A stretch of 64,000 nucleotides of DNA from Molossus alvarezi (Eukaryota; Chordata; Mammalia; Chiroptera; Molossidae): assembly GCA_037176705.1 (NCBI GenBank), contig CM073896.1, forward strand, positions 18,984,708 through 19,048,707, read 5' to 3'. The position numbers were made by a program, and so were the translations under genes. Within the stretch, counting starts at the first letter, position 1. Each line of letters opens with the position of its first letter. The notes under the pieces were generated by a model that worked only from the letters and a program-made list of their open reading frames with translations, searched no databases and was not told where the DNA came from. Positions 10,405-21,487 of the stretch are shown here, piece after piece.

Positions 10405-11200
10405 AGAAAGCACACTGTGAACAAATACCTGAACAATGGGCCTTACAGAGGACCGAGGATCCCCTGAAGATAAAGCTCTCCAGAGTTTCCTCCTAGTCTC
10501 TTTCCTGACTCTGATTGCCAGTAAGGCACCTACCCAATTTAGATGCACTCAAGGGCGGCCACTGCTATGAAGGTACGGGCCCCCGCCTGACCCTTGGAGT
10601 CCTACAAGGACAGGGGACATGCTTCATCATCGGCAACTACAACCTAAGCCCTTCCCCTGATGTGGACTCATGGGGGGACCCTACCACCCTAATCCCATGA
10701 AGCCCCTCATCACAAGAGACTTGGGTCCTAACTGCACCCCCCGGGACTTGGATTGCTTGCGCCTCAGGACTGACTCCCTGTGTCTTTCCTGTTAAAACCA
10801 AAGACTTATGTATTCTTGCTAACATTATTCCACAGGTTTATTTCTTCTCTGTTTAGCCTTAGGAGAAACCTGTCACTATTATGCTAACCACTCTGGTATT
10901 ATTAGGGAAAACTTAAGCCTGGTCAGAAAGCGGCTGAGCGAATGAGAAAAAGCTCAGTCAGCCCCAGCCCCCAAGAATTGGTATGAGGACTTATTCAGCT
11001 GGTCCCCATGGCTCACTGCCCTTTCGGGCCCCTTAATTCTCCTCCTGTTAATGTTAACCTGTGGCTCAATCCTGATTAATCGCTTAATGTAATTTATTAG
11101 GGAAAGAATACAGACTGTTAAGCTCATGATCCTGAGCACTCCTTACCAGAGACTAGCCACGGCAGAAGAAATTGAAGACACTTTAGAATCAAGGATTTGA
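10405..11200 (+). pseudogene. env: ERV1 env pseudogene, surface subunit mostly deleted
   Basis: Only the end of the surface subunit (LTLGVLQGQGTCFIIGN near 10590) and parts of the transmembrane subunit remain. A short TM ectodomain piece (ETCHYYANHSGIIRE, near 10868) is followed by a membrane span near 11020-11080 (WSPWLTAL...LILLLLMLTCGSI) and a cytoplasmic tail ending at TGA 11198-11200. The receptor-binding region, cleavage site and fusion peptide are missing, and stops occur within the rest. The Cys pair expected before HYYANHSG has lost one Cys compared with ERV2. Confidence 0.85.
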
Positions 11201-11224
11201 TTTAACCCCAAGACCAGTGGGGAA

Positions 11225-11566
11225 TGTGAAGGACAAACACATGCTATGTGAACATACAGTAAAAATTTTTCTATTAAGCAAGGAAGGAGATATACATCAG
11301 CCAGAGTTAACCCATTGTATAGTTAATTCATCCCTCGGGCGTAACGGCTAACCGCAGAAATCTGCTTCTGTAGGTGCTTGCTTGCTCACAAACCTTTGGC
11401 CCAAGTTCCTTAACAGGGGCTAAGACAACTATACAAGCAACCCTCCCCCTGAGCGCGGGCTGCTCTCTTCTTTGTGAAGGACGGGACAGTCGCGGAGAGG
11501 CTAATAAGGCTCTCTTAATATGAACCCAGTTCGGAGTCTGAGTCTGGTCTGTCTCGTTGGTCTACA
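11225..11566 (+). repeat. ERV1 3' LTR
   Basis: Begins TGTGAAGG after a purine-rich tract (CCAGTGGGGAA) and ends TCTACA. The TATA box and poly(A) signal seen in the 5' copy are changed here (CTATACAAGC, AATAAG), which fits independent decay. Confidence 0.95.
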
Positions 11567-11656
11567 ACAAAGGTACGTGCCCTTGACCGGAATTGAACCC
11601 GCGACTCTTTGGTCCACAGGCCAACGTTCTAATCACTGAGTAAAACTGGCCAGAGC
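11567..11656 (-). mobile_element. VES SINE, right half, split by ERV1
   Basis: Reversed tRNA-like head (GGTACGTGCCC...GAATTGAACCC...ACTGGCCAGAGC) that continues the SINE broken at 4586. Confidence 0.9.
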
Positions 11657-12107
11657 CTGAGTTCACGTTTTATCTGGAAGATGATAAAAATTTCCCCAGG
11701 TCCTTAGTCTGTGTTTCTAAAGAGGAGCTTGAGAACATCTCCCAGGAGGGCTAAGATGCGCCCAGCTGCCGGGAACAGTTGCAGGGGGCGCAGAAACCAG
11801 GCTTTCCCATGGCAACTGAAAGGCTTTTTTTTTTTTTTTTCTTCCTGTAGCATTTGACTTCTCTGTTTGGAAAGTTTTTTCTCTGCCTTGCTGTGAAGGA
11901 CCTTATCTCTACTGAATGATAAGCCTGAGTCATTGCATACAAAATAGAAACTCCAGAATAGTAGAGCATTTACAATATGTTTATGCCTCGGGGAAATATT
12001 TTTTAAAAAAATATATTACTTAAGTCATACTTATTTAGGGTAGTTATCTGGTCCAGTATGCTGATTTTTTTTGGAGATTATGAGTCCTTTAAATATATAT
12101 TTTCTTC
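11657..12107. other. unassigned intergenic sequence
   Basis: No gene or recognisable element; it contains a T-run near 11826 and AT-rich sequence. Confidence 0.5.
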
Positions 12108-12123
12108 CTCAGGTTAGATTTTT

Positions 12124-12371
12124 TTTTTTATTCTCACCCGAGGACATTTTTTCGTTTTTTGTTCAGATAGAGTGAGAGGGAGAGAGAAGAGAAAGAGAGA
12201 GAGAGAGAAACATTGATGTGAAAGAGACACATCGAGTGGCTGCCACCCACACAACCCAACCAGGGCCGGGAACAAACGGCAACCGAGGTACGTGCCCTTA
12301 GCGGGAACCAAACACAGGTCTCTTCGGACTGCAGGCCGACACTCTAACCACTGAGCAAAACCGGCCAGGGC
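12124..12371 (-). mobile_element. VES SINE
   Basis: Complete reversed SINE from poly-T plus TTCTCACCCGAGGAC to CCGGCCAGGGC. Flanks CTCAGGTTAGATTTTT and CTCAGATTAGATTTTT form a target duplication with one mismatch. Confidence 0.93.
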
Positions 12372-12564
12372 CTCAGATTAGATTTTTAAGAAAATGGTAA
12401 GTGTCCAGAAATCTGATATTGGAAGCTGTTTCCTTCATTCAAACCACCAATGTACAATTGAATTAAACATTATTTGTTAGTTATAAATATATTAGGAAGT
12501 GAAAATTTTAGAGATGTCTAGTTTAGTTCCTTTCTCCTCTTTGACTAGTAAATTATTAATCCTA

Positions 12565-12728
12565 TCTTGATTGATTGATTGATTTGAGAGAGAGAGACAT
12601 TGATTTGTTGTTCCATTTATTTATGCATTCATTGGTTGATTCTTGCATGTGCCCTGACTGGGGATCAAACCTGAAACCTTGGCATATTAGGACAACACTC
12701 TAATCAACTGAGCTAGCCAGCCGGGGCC
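12565..12728 (-). mobile_element. VES-related SINE, shorter subfamily
   Basis: A variant with GATTTGTTGTTCCA and TATGCATTCATTGGTTGATTC in place of the usual middle, ending in CTAGCCAGCCGGGGCC. The same variant is at 17200-17338 and 29946-30116, so it is a distinct subfamily. Confidence 0.8.
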
Positions 12729-12767
12729 AATACTACCTCTCTTTAAATACCTAAATAAAAACCATCA

Positions 12768-13014
12768 TTTTTTTTTTTTTTTACCCTCACCTGAGGATAT
12801 TTTTCTGTTTATCTTCAGGTAGAAAGAGGGAGAGACAGGGAGAGAGAAAGAAACATTGATGTGAGAAGGACATATCAACTAGTTGCCTCCTGCATGACCC
12901 CGACCAGGGCTGGGGACAAACTGCAACCGAGGTACGTGCCCTTGACTGGAATTGAACCTGGGACTCATTGGTCTGTGGATCGATGCTCTACTGCTGAGCC
13001 AAACCGGCCAGGGC
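12768..13014 (-). mobile_element. VES SINE
   Basis: Reversed full-length copy, ACCCTCACCTGAGGATA through AAACCGGCCAGGGC. Flanks AAAAACCATCATTT and AAAAGCCATCGTTT look like an imperfect duplication. Confidence 0.9.
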
Positions 13015-13045
13015 TAAAAGCCATCGTTTAAAATGGATTTTTAGC

Positions 13046-13270
13046 ATGGCTGGTGTGGCTCAGTGGACTGAATGTCGCCCATGGACTGAGAGGTCTTGGT
13101 TTGATTCCCGGTCAGGGCACATGCCTGGGTTGCTGGCTCGATCCCCAGTAGGGGGCGTGCTGGAGGCAGCTGATCAATATGTCTCTTTCATGTAGGTGTT
13201 TCTATCTCTCTCCCCCTTCCTCTCTCTCTCTCTCTCAAAAAACAAACAAATAATAAAAACATATTAAAAA
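13046..13270 (+). mobile_element. VES SINE
   Basis: Head GGCTGGTGTGGCTCAGTGG, box B GGTTTGATTCCCG, CT-rich tail and an A-rich end; a subfamily with CCCAGTAGGGGGCGTGC in the middle. Confidence 0.88.
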
Positions 13271-13589
13271 AATTTTTTTTAGTGTATTGCTAATAAGAAA
13301 ACTCTTTAGTCACCCTGAATCTTGACTAGGAGAATTCCAATCAGAAGAACTGGCTCCCTCCTTCTCTCGCCTTTCTCTTCTGTACCCCACTGGGTGGCCC
13401 CCAGGCAGGTAGTCACAGGGAGAGAGAAGCCTGAGGTGAAGGCCTCATGAGGTCACAGAAGTAATGCTGGCCCAAGAGCCTGTCCCTCAGTGCCAGGGGT
13501 ACCATGCCATTTGTAGGGCTGTTTCACAGGGTGCACCCCTACACCAACCCATGTGAAGTTTACAACCATCAGAGAGGGTCGGTTTTTAG

Positions 13590-13745
13590 GGCAGATATGA
13601 CTGTTTCTATTCGCCAAGTGAGGAATCCAAAGAGGTCACTGCATGACTGACCATGCATTTCTTGTGTTGAGTTGGTGGCAGATCTGGGACTAGACACCAT
13701 GACTTCTGACTTGAGCCAGAGCTTCTTCCAGTGTGTGATGCTGAA
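13590..13745 (+). mobile_element. MIR SINE remnant
   Basis: Weak match to the MIR core: TGAGGAATCCAAAGAGGTCA, then GTTGGTGGCAGATCTGGGACTAGACACC. Old and diverged. Confidence 0.55.
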
Positions 13746-14476
13746 AATGAGAATTCAGAGAATGCAACAGCATCGTAGTCCATGCCGCCCTCAACCACAC
13801 CAGCCACATGGTAGCCTCAGATGCTTCCCTTCCAATCCCCGTTTCCCGTTGAACAGTTCTGAGCCAAAATCAAATATATTCTCTTCCTTACGGTGTTCAG
13901 CTCTTTACCTCTGTAGTAACATTAATTCTGCCTATTCCAGTGGGTTCTGAAGGCAGCAAAGGAATCCCAACAGGAAACCTTCTACTTTCACATTGCTGCA
14001 TTGCCCACGCCTCTTTCAGTGTCGCTGGACAAATGTGACAGTTAATACTGCCATCTGGCCACTCTGCTGAGATCTTATGGGCCTTCATCACTTTTTCTGT
14101 CTTTATTATCTGTCCTAAAACAACGTCAAAGAGTTGAAGTGCCTGCCACACAGCTTTTCTCTTGCTCCTGTGTGGTTCATTCATTGGAAAAGCATGGGAA
14201 CTGGAAAGTCTTAGACCACTGATCACAAATGGTACACAATAGATTGGTACACAAATGGAGCAATAGATTCCTTTTGAATAAGAGAAGAGATAAAGCACTT
14301 AGAACTTAACACCTTAGCAATTTAAATTACATCTCTGTTTGACCAAGTAAGAAAGGGTGGCTGGTAACTAAGGCGTCCCTTCAACTTAATCTATTTTTAA
14401 CTTTGTCCGAAATATCTACATCAAGCAAAGATAGTTTTATCTGGCACATTGTTGCCAGTGTTTGTATGCCTGTTTG
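13746..14476. other. unassigned intergenic sequence
   Basis: A minus-strand stretch without stops spans about 14298-13897, but its translation shows no domain I know, codon use looks random and no retrocopy marks are present. I treat it as chance. Confidence 0.45.
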
Positions 14477-14491
14477 AAAATAGCAGAAAAC

Positions 14492-14714
14492 AGCCTGGCT
14501 GGTGTGGCTCAGTGGTTGAGTATCGACCCATGCACAAAGAGGTCACTGGTTCAATTCCCGGTCAGAGCACATGCCCAGGTTGAAGGCTCAGTCCCCAGTG
14601 GGGGGTGTGCAGGAGGCGGCCAATCGATGTTCTCTCTCTTTGATTTTCTATCTCTCCCTTCTTCTCTATCTAAAATCAATAAAGAAAAAAAAAATTTTTT
14701 TAAGTATCTTAAAA
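14492..14714 (+). mobile_element. VES SINE
   Basis: Full-length copy with perfect 15-bp duplication AAAATAGCAGAAAAC at 14477-14491 and 14715-14729. Confidence 0.95.
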
Positions 14715-14729
14715 AAAATAGCAGAAAAC

Positions 14730-15485
14730 TAGTGTGTGGTTCTTGTAACACATTCTGCTGGCTTGCAGTTGGTTCACCCACCTAACTATTACATGTGCTC
14801 AGTTACTAGTTTTAAATTGCAGTCGATTATATAAGTACCTTTAAATACTTTGGCCCAAGAAAATCAAGCACTAACTAAACATAAAGAGGTTAACTAACTT
14901 TGGGTGGACTCTGGTTTCAACTCTAAAAGAAACATCATTTTCCGTGTAGATATTTTTTCTGGGTCATTCAGCACGAATATGTCTCTTCAGATAATGGAAC
15001 TTCATTATCCGAAGAGATAATGGTTTCGTCTGCCTCTCACTGGCTGCCCAAGTTGTCAGGGCAGAGTGTCCGATGCAGCTCCAAGGACATCTGACCGTGC
15101 CCTGGAAAGATTGGGTTAGGCTTGGGATTCTCTAGGGTGAGAGTTAAAAAACTTACATGTCACTATTTCATACAATGTTCATTATAGTTTCTAAATATTT
15201 CACATTTCTGAGTAGCACCAGAAAGGTCCATTAATAAAATTTTAAAAAATCACTTCCCAGGCAATTTAACCGAAGAGGAAGAAATGCTCACAGTGACCAC
15301 CTGTGACATTACTGTAGTAGTTAACTTCCCTCCAACCTCTGTGAGGTATAGGCAGAATTATTTCATATTACACAATGTAAAGTCATTGAAACTGGTTTCT
15401 GATTATCATGGCTGTTGAGGTGCTCGGTTCTTCACAGTGTCATCATTCGGCTTCTCTCCCCCACCCCCTTCTCCTTCTCCTTTAG
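14730..15485. other. unassigned intergenic sequence
   Basis: No gene or clear repeat seen. Confidence 0.5.
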
Positions 15486-15497
15486 GGGGAAATAAAT

Positions 15498-15599
15498 GTT
15501 TGCTTGTTTGTTTGTGGTACATGCCCCTAGCGGAACCGAACCCAGGACTCTCTGGTCCTCAGGCCAATGCTCAACCTCTGAGCCAAACTGGCCAGAGCA
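15498..15599 (-). mobile_element. VES SINE, head only
   Basis: A 5'-head fragment in reverse (GGTACATGCCCC...CCAAACTGGCCAGAGC) with duplication GGGGAAATAAAT at 15486-15497 and 15600-15611, so it inserted in this short form. A similar head-only copy is at 24862-24957. Confidence 0.85.
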
Positions 15600-15611
15600 G
15601 GGGAAATAAAT

Positions 15612-16552
15612 ATTTTAATCAGAGGTTCAAGTTACAGCATCCAGACCTTTTGGTGTGAGTTTCAGTGTTTACATTTGAACAGTAGAGCTGTGACACAACT
15701 CTGCTTTAAACAAGTCCTCAGAGAATGACCTGACTAAATTAAGAGCAGAGCAAGGCCTTCCCCCACCCCTATGTCAGAGGGATCTACATCCTTACATAAT
15801 TATAACAGTAATTGTAATAATGACATGTGAAATGTGGGTGGGGCTGGGTGCCAGAGAGAGAGAGAGAGTTAAAGTGTGGTGTTTCTCTGGTGGGAGGCAC
15901 AAATATCATTTTTCTTTTAGCCCCTTGCCAGGGTGCACCCTCACCATCAACATCACCTTCCTTTCCCTGCACCCTCACGACCGGACCTAAGTGGCTTCCC
16001 AGGCCCATCTCTTCCTCTGCGCCAGGGCCGCGCTATCCCAGGAAGCCCGAGTTGTTCTACCACCCGGAATGCTCTTCCTTCTTACTCCACCTCTTGAAAT
16101 ATCTGGTGTGAGAAATTCTGCTCGTCCCTTAAGCTTCTGTCGAATGCCAGTGAATGGAGTTCCACAGTCCCCGCACATTAAAGCCACCAGACTGCCGGTT
16201 GCAGGGTTTTAAAACTTTTCGTGTGGGTGGCAGTTCTAGCTGGGCTGAGCTCCTCAAAGTGCTCATGTGTTATACACCACTGACTCCGCGACTGGGCCAG
16301 AGGCGCTTGATGAGTAGGTAAGGCACGCTGCATTAGAACTGTGGGAAGCAGACCCGAAGGATGACTTTCAGTGACCTCAGGTTTTAACGTTTTCCTTATT
16401 TGCAAAGTACATCCATGAATACAGTTGCCCTCGTTCTAGTTATTGTAAAAATGAGAAAATTCAGGTAAAATAATCACATTTATGTTCACACTTTTTCTTT
16501 CTTTCTTTTTCTTTTCCCCCAACTATTAATCTGTGGTCATCCAACCAGGGCA
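15612..16552. other. unassigned intergenic sequence
   Basis: Contains a GA tract at 15854-15868. Short open frames in both strands near 15784-16405 overlap each other in several frames, as expected from GC-rich chance, and show no domain. Confidence 0.45.
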
Positions 16553-17038
16553 TGTTGGTAATGTTGGGAGCTCCCCACATAAAATCCGAACCTAGTCCCC
16601 ATACACAGAGAGGAAGGAGAGACCAAAGGCAGAGGCTGACCACTCCAGATTGGTAGGGGGCAGGTTGAACAAGCAAGGGAACTTACACATGGGATTTGTC
16701 CTGGGCAGCCACAGGATGAGTAGACCTTTGCACATGCCTGCCATACCTTACATGTTTATATAAAAGGCCTTAACTGGGTTTAGTCACCAGTTTAGTCACA
16801 ATCAGAGGGTCTCAACAACACCTTACACTCTCAAGGCCATGTCCTTGGAACGGCGCCAGCGTGGGGACGGTGGACAGAGCATACATCCAAGGACAAGGCA
16901 GGGGTGCCTCTGACTCAGGTCCAGCCCAAGGGTCAACTGGCAGTCATGTCCTCTTGATTACCTCCTCCAGCAGGACAGGTGAGGTTTTGTTCTATACTAT
17001 ATATGAAGAAAGACTTTTGTGAATAAATTAACAGGCAA
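16553..17038 (+). mobile_element. possible solo LTR
   Basis: A TATA box (TATATAAAAGG near 16757-16767) lies about 265 bases before a poly(A) signal AATAAA at 17022-17027. The stretch opens with TGTTGGGAGC near 16562 and ends around GGCA. The spacing resembles U3-R of an LTR, but no second copy or target duplication is visible here. Confidence 0.35.
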
Positions 17039-17199
17039 ATAAGTGGAGGAAATGTCTTTGAGTTACTGAGAAGAAAAAAATGCTTATTGCTATCTGTGTT
17101 CGAATAATCAGAAAATTATATCATCTACTTATGAAAATAATCCCTCTCTTTGGTTTAACTTTATCAGCAACAAGAACAAGGTACTTGACACTTTTTTTA

Positions 17200-17338
17200 A
17201 AAAATTGAAATTTTAGAGAGAGAGAACATCGATTTGTTGTTCCACTCATTTATGCATTTATTGGTTGATTCTTGTATGTGTCCTGACTGGGGATTGAACT
17301 AGCAACCTTGGCGTATCTGGACAATGCTCTAATCAACT
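17200..17338 (-). mobile_element. VES-related SINE, shorter subfamily, partial
   Basis: Same variant as 12565-12728 (GATTTGTTGTTCCACT, TATGCATTTATTGGTTGATTC), ending at CTCTAATCAACT, so the tRNA-like 5' end is missing. Confidence 0.75.
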
Positions 17339-18160
17339 GTTACTTGGAACTTTTGATTCAGATATTTATCATCATCAGGATATCATTATCATCATCATCA
17401 CCTTGGTAGCATTTGTCAACAACTTATGTTAGGTATTGTTAAAAATTTTAAATATACCACTGCATTTACTTTTCACAGTAACACTGCCTGTGGGAGTCTC
17501 TGAACACTCACTGTCCTTCCCAATGATTTAAAATTGTAGTTAAGGCACTCTAAGTTGGTCCATATGAAAAATAAAAATAAAAAAAAAGCTGACTAGACGT
17601 GAAACCTGAGAAATTAATAACTCATATGATTGTAAGGGCTCTTTGAATAACAAGTGATAGATAACCCAAACCAGATGAATTCATTTTTTAAAAGTAAATT
17701 TTAGGGAAGGAATTGAGATGTTCATCAAGTTGACTGCATAGCTGGAGAAATGGCTATCAGGAGTAAAACGATCAAAATCTAGGGCCTCTCTGGCATCAAA
17801 ATAGCAGGAGCTAGTCATCAATGTTGTCAGGGTTCAGGTGCTGGAATGAATGGATTCAAATCGTTTATTTAATCCTTGCATCACTCACTCAAGATTCAAA
17901 ACCCTGGAAGACAATGTCTTTCAATATCTCATCCCTTGTCTAGAGTAGAGCAAGGCACCTTCATTATAACCCCACCAAGACTGCCTGCAATGGGAAGAAG
18001 CAAATTCCCCAGAAAGAAAGATTGCTCCTACCAAGCAAAAAAGCAGCAAACGCTGGCGGCTAAGAAATAGCCATTGTTCACCTGTGACTTTCCAACATTC
18101 AGATAATGACAGATTCCCATGCGGTTGTAAGAAATAATACAGAAAAATCCCATGCACCTT
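17339..18160. other. unassigned intergenic sequence
   Basis: AT-rich; a short ATC/TCA-rich run at about 17380-17402. No gene seen. The last part could belong to the L1 that starts about 18160. Confidence 0.45.
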
Positions 18161-18474
18161 TTGTTGGCTTAAAACTAGACACATAGATCAGTGGAACAGA
18201 ATCGAGAGCCCAGACATAAACCCACACATACACCATCAATTAATTTATGACTAGGGAGCCAAGAATATACAATGGGGAAAGGACAGTTTTTTCAATAAAT
18301 GGTGTTGGAAAAACTGGATAGCCACATTTAAAAGAATGAAACTGGATCACTATCTTATGCCATATACAAAATTAAGTCAAAATAAATTAAGGACTTAAAT
18401 GTAAGATCTGAAAGCATAGAAGAAAAAATAAATGGTAAGCTCCCTGACATAGGTCTTGGTGATATATATTTTAT

Positions 18475-18678
18475 GTTTTTATTGATTTTCTAGAAAGAGG
18501 AAGAGAGAGAGAGAGAGAAACATTCATGTGAGAGAGAAACATCAATTGGCTCCCTCCTGCATGCTCCCTACTGGGGATCCAGCCCACAACTCGGGCATGT
18601 GCTCTGACCAGGAATCGAACTGGGACCTCTCAGTCCATGGGACAATGTTCAATCTACTGAGCCACACTGACTGGGCTA
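18475..18678 (-). mobile_element. VES SINE
   Basis: Reversed copy directly abutting another reversed copy (18679-18905). The pair interrupts L1 sequence; CTTGGTGATAT occurs on both sides (near 18453 and 18906), so the pair occupies a single target site. Confidence 0.85.
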
Positions 18679-18905
18679 TTTTTTTTTTAAATTTTCACTT
18701 GAGGATATGTTTTTATTAATCTTCAGAGAGAGAACAATAGAAAAAGACATCAATGTGAGAGAGAAACATCCATCACGTGCCTTGAGTATGTACCCCAACC
18801 AGAAATCAAAACTGCAACCTAGGTATGTGCCCCGACTGAGAATCGAACCTGCAAACTTTTGGTTCATGGGATGATGTTTCAACCAACTGAATCCCCTGGC
18901 CAAGG
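18679..18905 (-). mobile_element. VES SINE
   Basis: Second member of the tandem pair: AATTTTCACTTGAGGATATG through CCCCTGGCCAAGGC. More diverged than its neighbour. Confidence 0.85.
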
Positions 18906-19166
18906 CTTGGTGATATTTTTTGAATGTGGTAGCAAAAGCAGAAATAAACAAGAAGAGCTATAACTACATCAAACTACAAAGCTTCTGCACAGCAAAGGAC
19001 ACCATCAACAAAATGAAAAGCGATCTACAGAATGGGAGAAAATATCTGCAAATCATATATCTGATAAGGGGATTAATGTCCAAAATATATAAAGAGCTCC
19101 TACAACTCAATAGCAAAACTACAATCTGATTAAAAAATGGTCACAATATCTCAACAGACATTTTTC

Positions 19167-19420
19167 TTTTTTTTCTTTTTTTATCCTCACCCGAGGATAT
19201 TTTTCCATTTTTTGTACAGATAGAGTGGGAGGGAGAGAGAGGAAGGGAGAGACAGACAGAAACATCGACGTGAAGGGACACATCGAGTGGCCGCCACCCG
19301 CACGACCAACCAGGGCCGGGGACAAACTGCAACCGAAGTACGTGCCCTTAGCGGGAACCGAACCCGGGTCTCTCCGGACCGCAGGCCGACGCTCTAACTG
19401 CTGAGCCAAACCGGCCAGGG
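19167..19420 (-). mobile_element. VES SINE inside L1
   Basis: Complete reversed copy, close to consensus. Perfect 17-bp duplication CTCAACAGACATTTTTC at 19150-19166 and 19421-19437. Confidence 0.97.
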
Positions 19421-20499
19421 CTCAACAGACATTTTTCTAAAGAAGACATATGTATTGTCAGCAGGTACATGAAATGATGCTGAACATCATTAATCATCAG
19501 GGAAATGCAAATTAAAACCACAATGAGATATGAACTCATACCTATTAGAGTGGCTATTATAAAAAAACAAAACAAAAACAAGAAATAAATGTGAATGAGG
19601 ATGTGGAGAAAGGGAAACTCTTGTGCACTGTTGGTGGGATTATAAATTGGTACATCCCCTGTGAAAATAGTATGGAAGTTTGTCAGAAAACTAAAGAGAA
19701 CTATCATAAGATTTAGCAATTCTACTTCTGGGTATTTATCAGAAAAAAATACAAAAACTAACTCAAACGGGTATATGCACTTCCATGTTCATTGCAGCAT
19801 GGTTTATATTAGCCAAGGCCGCGAAACAACCTAACTGTCCATCAGTGGGAACTGCTAAAGAAACTGATAAATATTATAATAATGGGGTATTATTCATGCA
19901 TAAAAAAGAATGAATTCTGCCATTTGTGACAACTTGAATGGACCTTGAGAACATTATGCTGAGTGGAATAAGTCAGACAAAGAAAGACAAATAACATGTG
20001 ATCTGTCTTACACATGGATTCTAAAAGCAAAACAAAACAGCGAAAGCATGGATATGGAGAATAGGATTGGTGGTTGCCACAGGCGGGGCGTGTGGAGTGG
20101 GATAAATGGACAATGAGGGTCCAAAGTAAAAAAAATTAATAATAAAAAATTTCAAGGGAGAAAACGGCTGATTCCTCTTTTTATTTTATCTCCTGTCCCA
20201 CTTTCGCCTGGGGTAGAGAATTTAGTATCTAACCCTGCAAGTAAAAATATAAACAGATTCTAAAATATCTCCAGTTACTTATACACAGAGAGGGTCTTTC
20301 CTAACAAGGTTTTATTATTGTTTTTCTGTTTCCACATAGACTGGAATACATAAAAAATTTTGTAAAAGAATCAAAGAAAGCTGAGAGGATGGGAAGGAAA
20401 TGACATCTGACTAATCAGCCATCCCAAGATTCTGCACATGACCTACTAAAAGTTTTGGCTTTACAATTCTTTAAAAAAACAACTGCTGTTAGATTTCTT

Positions 20500-21280
20500 T
20501 CTTTTTTTTTACAGATGTTTCTCCTTTTCCCCCCACTGATTCCCACCCCCTCCCCGCCCTGTCCCCAGTTTGTTGTCCATGTCCACTGTTCATGCATACA
20601 TGCATATAAGTTCTGTGGTTTATCTCTTCCCCATCACCCCCTCTTCTGGGGATTGTCAGTCTGTACCCCACATCCACGTCTCTGGGACTACCCCATTCCT
20701 CAGACTGTTATGTTCTTTATATTCCACAAAGAAGTGAGATCATATGATACTTGTCCTTCTCTGTTTGGCTTGCCTCACTCAGGATGATACTCTCCAGGTC
20801 CCTCCATGTAGTCTCAAAAGACAAGAGATCTTTCTTTCTTACAGCTGCGTAGTACTCCATTGTGTATATGTACCACAGCTTTTTTATCCATTCGTCTACT
20901 GATGAACACTTGGGCTGTTTCCAGATCTTAGCTATTGTAAATAGTGCTGCTATGAACATGGGGGTACATATATTCTTTCTGATTGGTGTTTCAGGCTTCT
21001 TAAGGTATATTCCTAGAAGTGTGATCACTGGGTCAAATGGAAGTTCAATTTTTAATTTTTTGAGGTAACACCATATTGTTTTCCATAGTGGTTGCACCAG
21101 TCTGCATTCCCACCAGCAGTGTACTAGAGTCCCCTTTTCTCCACACCCTCGCCAACACTTGTTGTTTGATGACTTGTTGATGGCGGCCATTCTGACAGGT
21201 GTGAGGTGATACCTCATTGTTGTTATAATTTGCATCTCTCTGATGATTAGTGATGATGAGCATTTCTTCATATGTCTCTT
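20500..21280 (-). mobile_element. 5'-truncated L1 insertion
   Basis: Minus-strand LINE-1: poly-T at its left end, a C-rich reversed 3' UTR to about 20710, then the C-terminal part of ORF2. The frame is open from 21271 to 20717 and includes [47 protein letters not shown] and [15 protein letters not shown] perfect 17-bp duplication, CTGCTGTTAGATTTCTT, lies at 20483-20499 and 21281-21297. The open frame and perfect duplication point to a fairly young insertion; the 5' truncation is the usual L1 outcome. Confidence 0.95.
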
Positions 21281-21487
21281 CTGCTGTTAGATTTCTTAAA
21301 ATCTTTCTCATTGTGTTGATGGTAATACCTGTAGTTATTGTTGTAGTAGTTCATTGAAATATATATATTTGCATTTATGAATGAGCTACTCTAAGATAAA
21401 GTAGGAATAGAGGATGTAACTGATTTACATTCTTTTACCTTTCTCCCTGCTATACTGTGTGGGAACTGAATATGTTTTACTAGACCC

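Larger units (their letters stand above)
4588..11566 (+). mobile_element. ERV1: old gammaretrovirus-like provirus
   Basis: A two-LTR provirus of about 7.0 kb in the order LTR, primer site, gag, pro-pol, env, LTR. It inserted into a VES SINE and duplicated ACAAAG (4581-4586 and 11567-11572); one extra A stands before the TG of each LTR. The LTRs differ at many positions, roughly a tenth by eye, so the insertion is old. gag, pol and env all carry stops and frameshifts; most of the surface envelope is gone, and a later SINE sits in gag. PBS, PPPY motif, UxxDD-type RT layout and env transmembrane features place it in class I (gamma-like). Confidence 0.95.
18161..20160 (+). mobile_element. old L1 (3' half of ORF2 and 3' UTR) carrying three SINEs
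   Basis: Plus-strand LINE-1 remnant. Blocks in order match L1 ORF2: AGATCAGTGGAACAGAAT (near 18188), AACTGGATAGCCACAT (18312), AACTACAAAGCTTCTGCACAGCAAA (near 18972), TTGGTGGGATTATAAATTGG (19633), CATTGCAGCATGGTTTATA (19790), TGAGTGGAATAAGTCAGACAAAG (19961). The frame has stops. SINEs occupy 18475-18905 and 19167-19420. The 3' end is A-rich near 20130. Confidence 0.85.

Noticed and set aside
13897..14298. 133-codon minus-strand open frame
   Set aside because: No domain, no conserved pattern visible, Cys/Ile-rich composition typical of chance.
20717..21271. Host gene of 184 codons
   Set aside because: It is the C-terminal part of L1 ORF2 inside an insertion with a 17-bp target repeat.
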